From the NCBI RefSeq assembly GCF_030182585.1, contig NZ_JARXOW010000001.1:558001-622000 (forward strand): DNA of 64,000 nucleotides, read 5' to 3'. A model generated the notes under the pieces. It saw nothing but the letters and a program-made list of their open reading frames with translations. It made no database searches and was not told the origin of the DNA. This DNA comes from Pedobacter faecalis. Its GTDB lineage: Bacteria; Bacteroidota; Bacteroidia; Sphingobacteriales; Sphingobacteriaceae. A program made the position numbers and the translations under genes. Every line of letters begins with the position of its first letter. Position 1 is the stretch's first letter. Shown here piece by piece: positions 63,715 through 64,000 of this stretch.

Positions 63715-64000
63715 TTAATTGGTGGATATATTCCGGCTGCCCGGCGTTTGCTGAATAAAGTATCTGAAATTGAGGAAGGGCGCCAGCGTCTTCGCATTAG
63801 GGTCTTCCCACCAGGGAGGCGTTCCCGGATTATCTTTGTACAGGTTCACCAATTGCATTTTTACATATCGGTTATCCCTGAGTTTAAATACCAGCGTATT
63901 GTCCTTATGCGGATATAAGGCGTGCGTACCCAGCCTGTAGAAGCCCCAGCTCAGAATTGGCGAGAACTCGTCCAGTGAAACCGGTATCAAACTTCTGATG
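63715..64000 (-). CDS. HmuY-like lipoprotein (copy 3), C-terminal part, runs off right edge
   Basis: The frame stays open to the window end, so the gene starts outside. The visible ~95 residues include LGTHALYPHKDNTLVFKLRDNRYVKMQLVNLYKDNPG and FLNFRYFIQQTPGS. These are strikingly similar in layout to the C-terminus of copy 1 (TLIIKLTDGRYAKLQYQSNYKG, then SFRYFISKAGSKD). It is probably the first or an early gene of the HmuY/S41/DUF4185 operon. Confidence 0.65.
   Translation of the reverse strand, partial: IRSLIPVSLDEFSPILSWGFYRLGTHALYPHKDNTLVFKLRDNRYVKMQLVNLYKDNPGTPPWWEDPNAKTLAPFLNFRYFIQQTPGSRNISTN

Overview
The window looks like a chromosomal stretch from a member of the Bacteroidota, most likely Sphingobacteriaceae (Pedobacter/Mucilaginibacter-like). 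This rests on an ECF sigma / FecR / SusC / SusD operon with an STN-type TonB receptor, several TlpA/DUF4369 thioredoxin lipoproteins, DUF6266 and HmuY families, WYL and GH105 genes, and Bacteroidota-type promoters (TTTG-N19-TAnnTTTG). No tRNA, CRISPR array or intact transposase was recognised.

Layout. 0-2.4 kb (minus): edge of a FecR anti-sigma gene, two stand-alone receiver proteins flanking a YciE/YciF (DUF892) protein, and a PAS-AraC regulator. 2.5-5.5 kb: an Lrp/AsnC regulator divergent from metE. 5.5-10 kb: a disturbed region. A PF09820-type AAA-ATPase/PD-(D/E)XK gene sits between 43-bp exact direct repeats at the junction of metE and a histidine kinase gene. The kinase is frameshifted. 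The gene before it is a chimera of a response-regulator N-terminus and a KdpD-type USP domain, probably the scar of a deleted kdp operon. The ECF sigma gene before that is also frameshifted. 10-15.7 kb: small secreted, thioredoxin-like and DUF6266 proteins, a gene-poor kilobase, tandem beta-barrel paralogues and a PIN-PhoH ATPase. 15.7-22.2 kb: PVC-type cytochrome dehydrogenase, GH105 hydrolase, a thioredoxin-like protein and a broken TPR-metallopeptidase gene. 22.2-30 kb: YtxH, an MFS transporter, then a TPP riboswitch driving thiS-thiC-tenI/thiE-thiD-thiE-thiG-thiH.

30-38 kb (minus): a tight four-gene operon of an HD-PycTM membrane protein, an SdiA-regulated lipoprotein, a large GAF protein and a kinase-like/Omp85 fusion. 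It is the best candidate here for an undescribed functional unit. 38-44.9 kb: tandem-domain trypsin-like protease, a DUF6965-like protein, DinB, a WYL regulator, RNase P RNA, a sigma-54 activator, an RluA-type pseudouridine synthase and an OmpR-type regulator. 45-47.6 kb: TlpA lipoprotein and gatB. 48-59.5 kb (minus): ECF sigma, FecR, SusC, SusD, DUF4843, PKD-like lipoprotein and two TlpA proteins, a substrate-sensing outer-membrane uptake operon. 59.6-64 kb (minus): three HmuY-like lipoproteins in a row, an S41 protease lipoprotein and a DUF4185 protein, probably one operon continuing past the right edge.

Three genes carry frame lesions (kinase, ECF sigma, TPR peptidase). Either this lineage is losing genes or the assembly has single-base deletions. 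Several plus-strand genes have a -7 promoter element only 2-4 nt before the start codon, implying leaderless transcripts.
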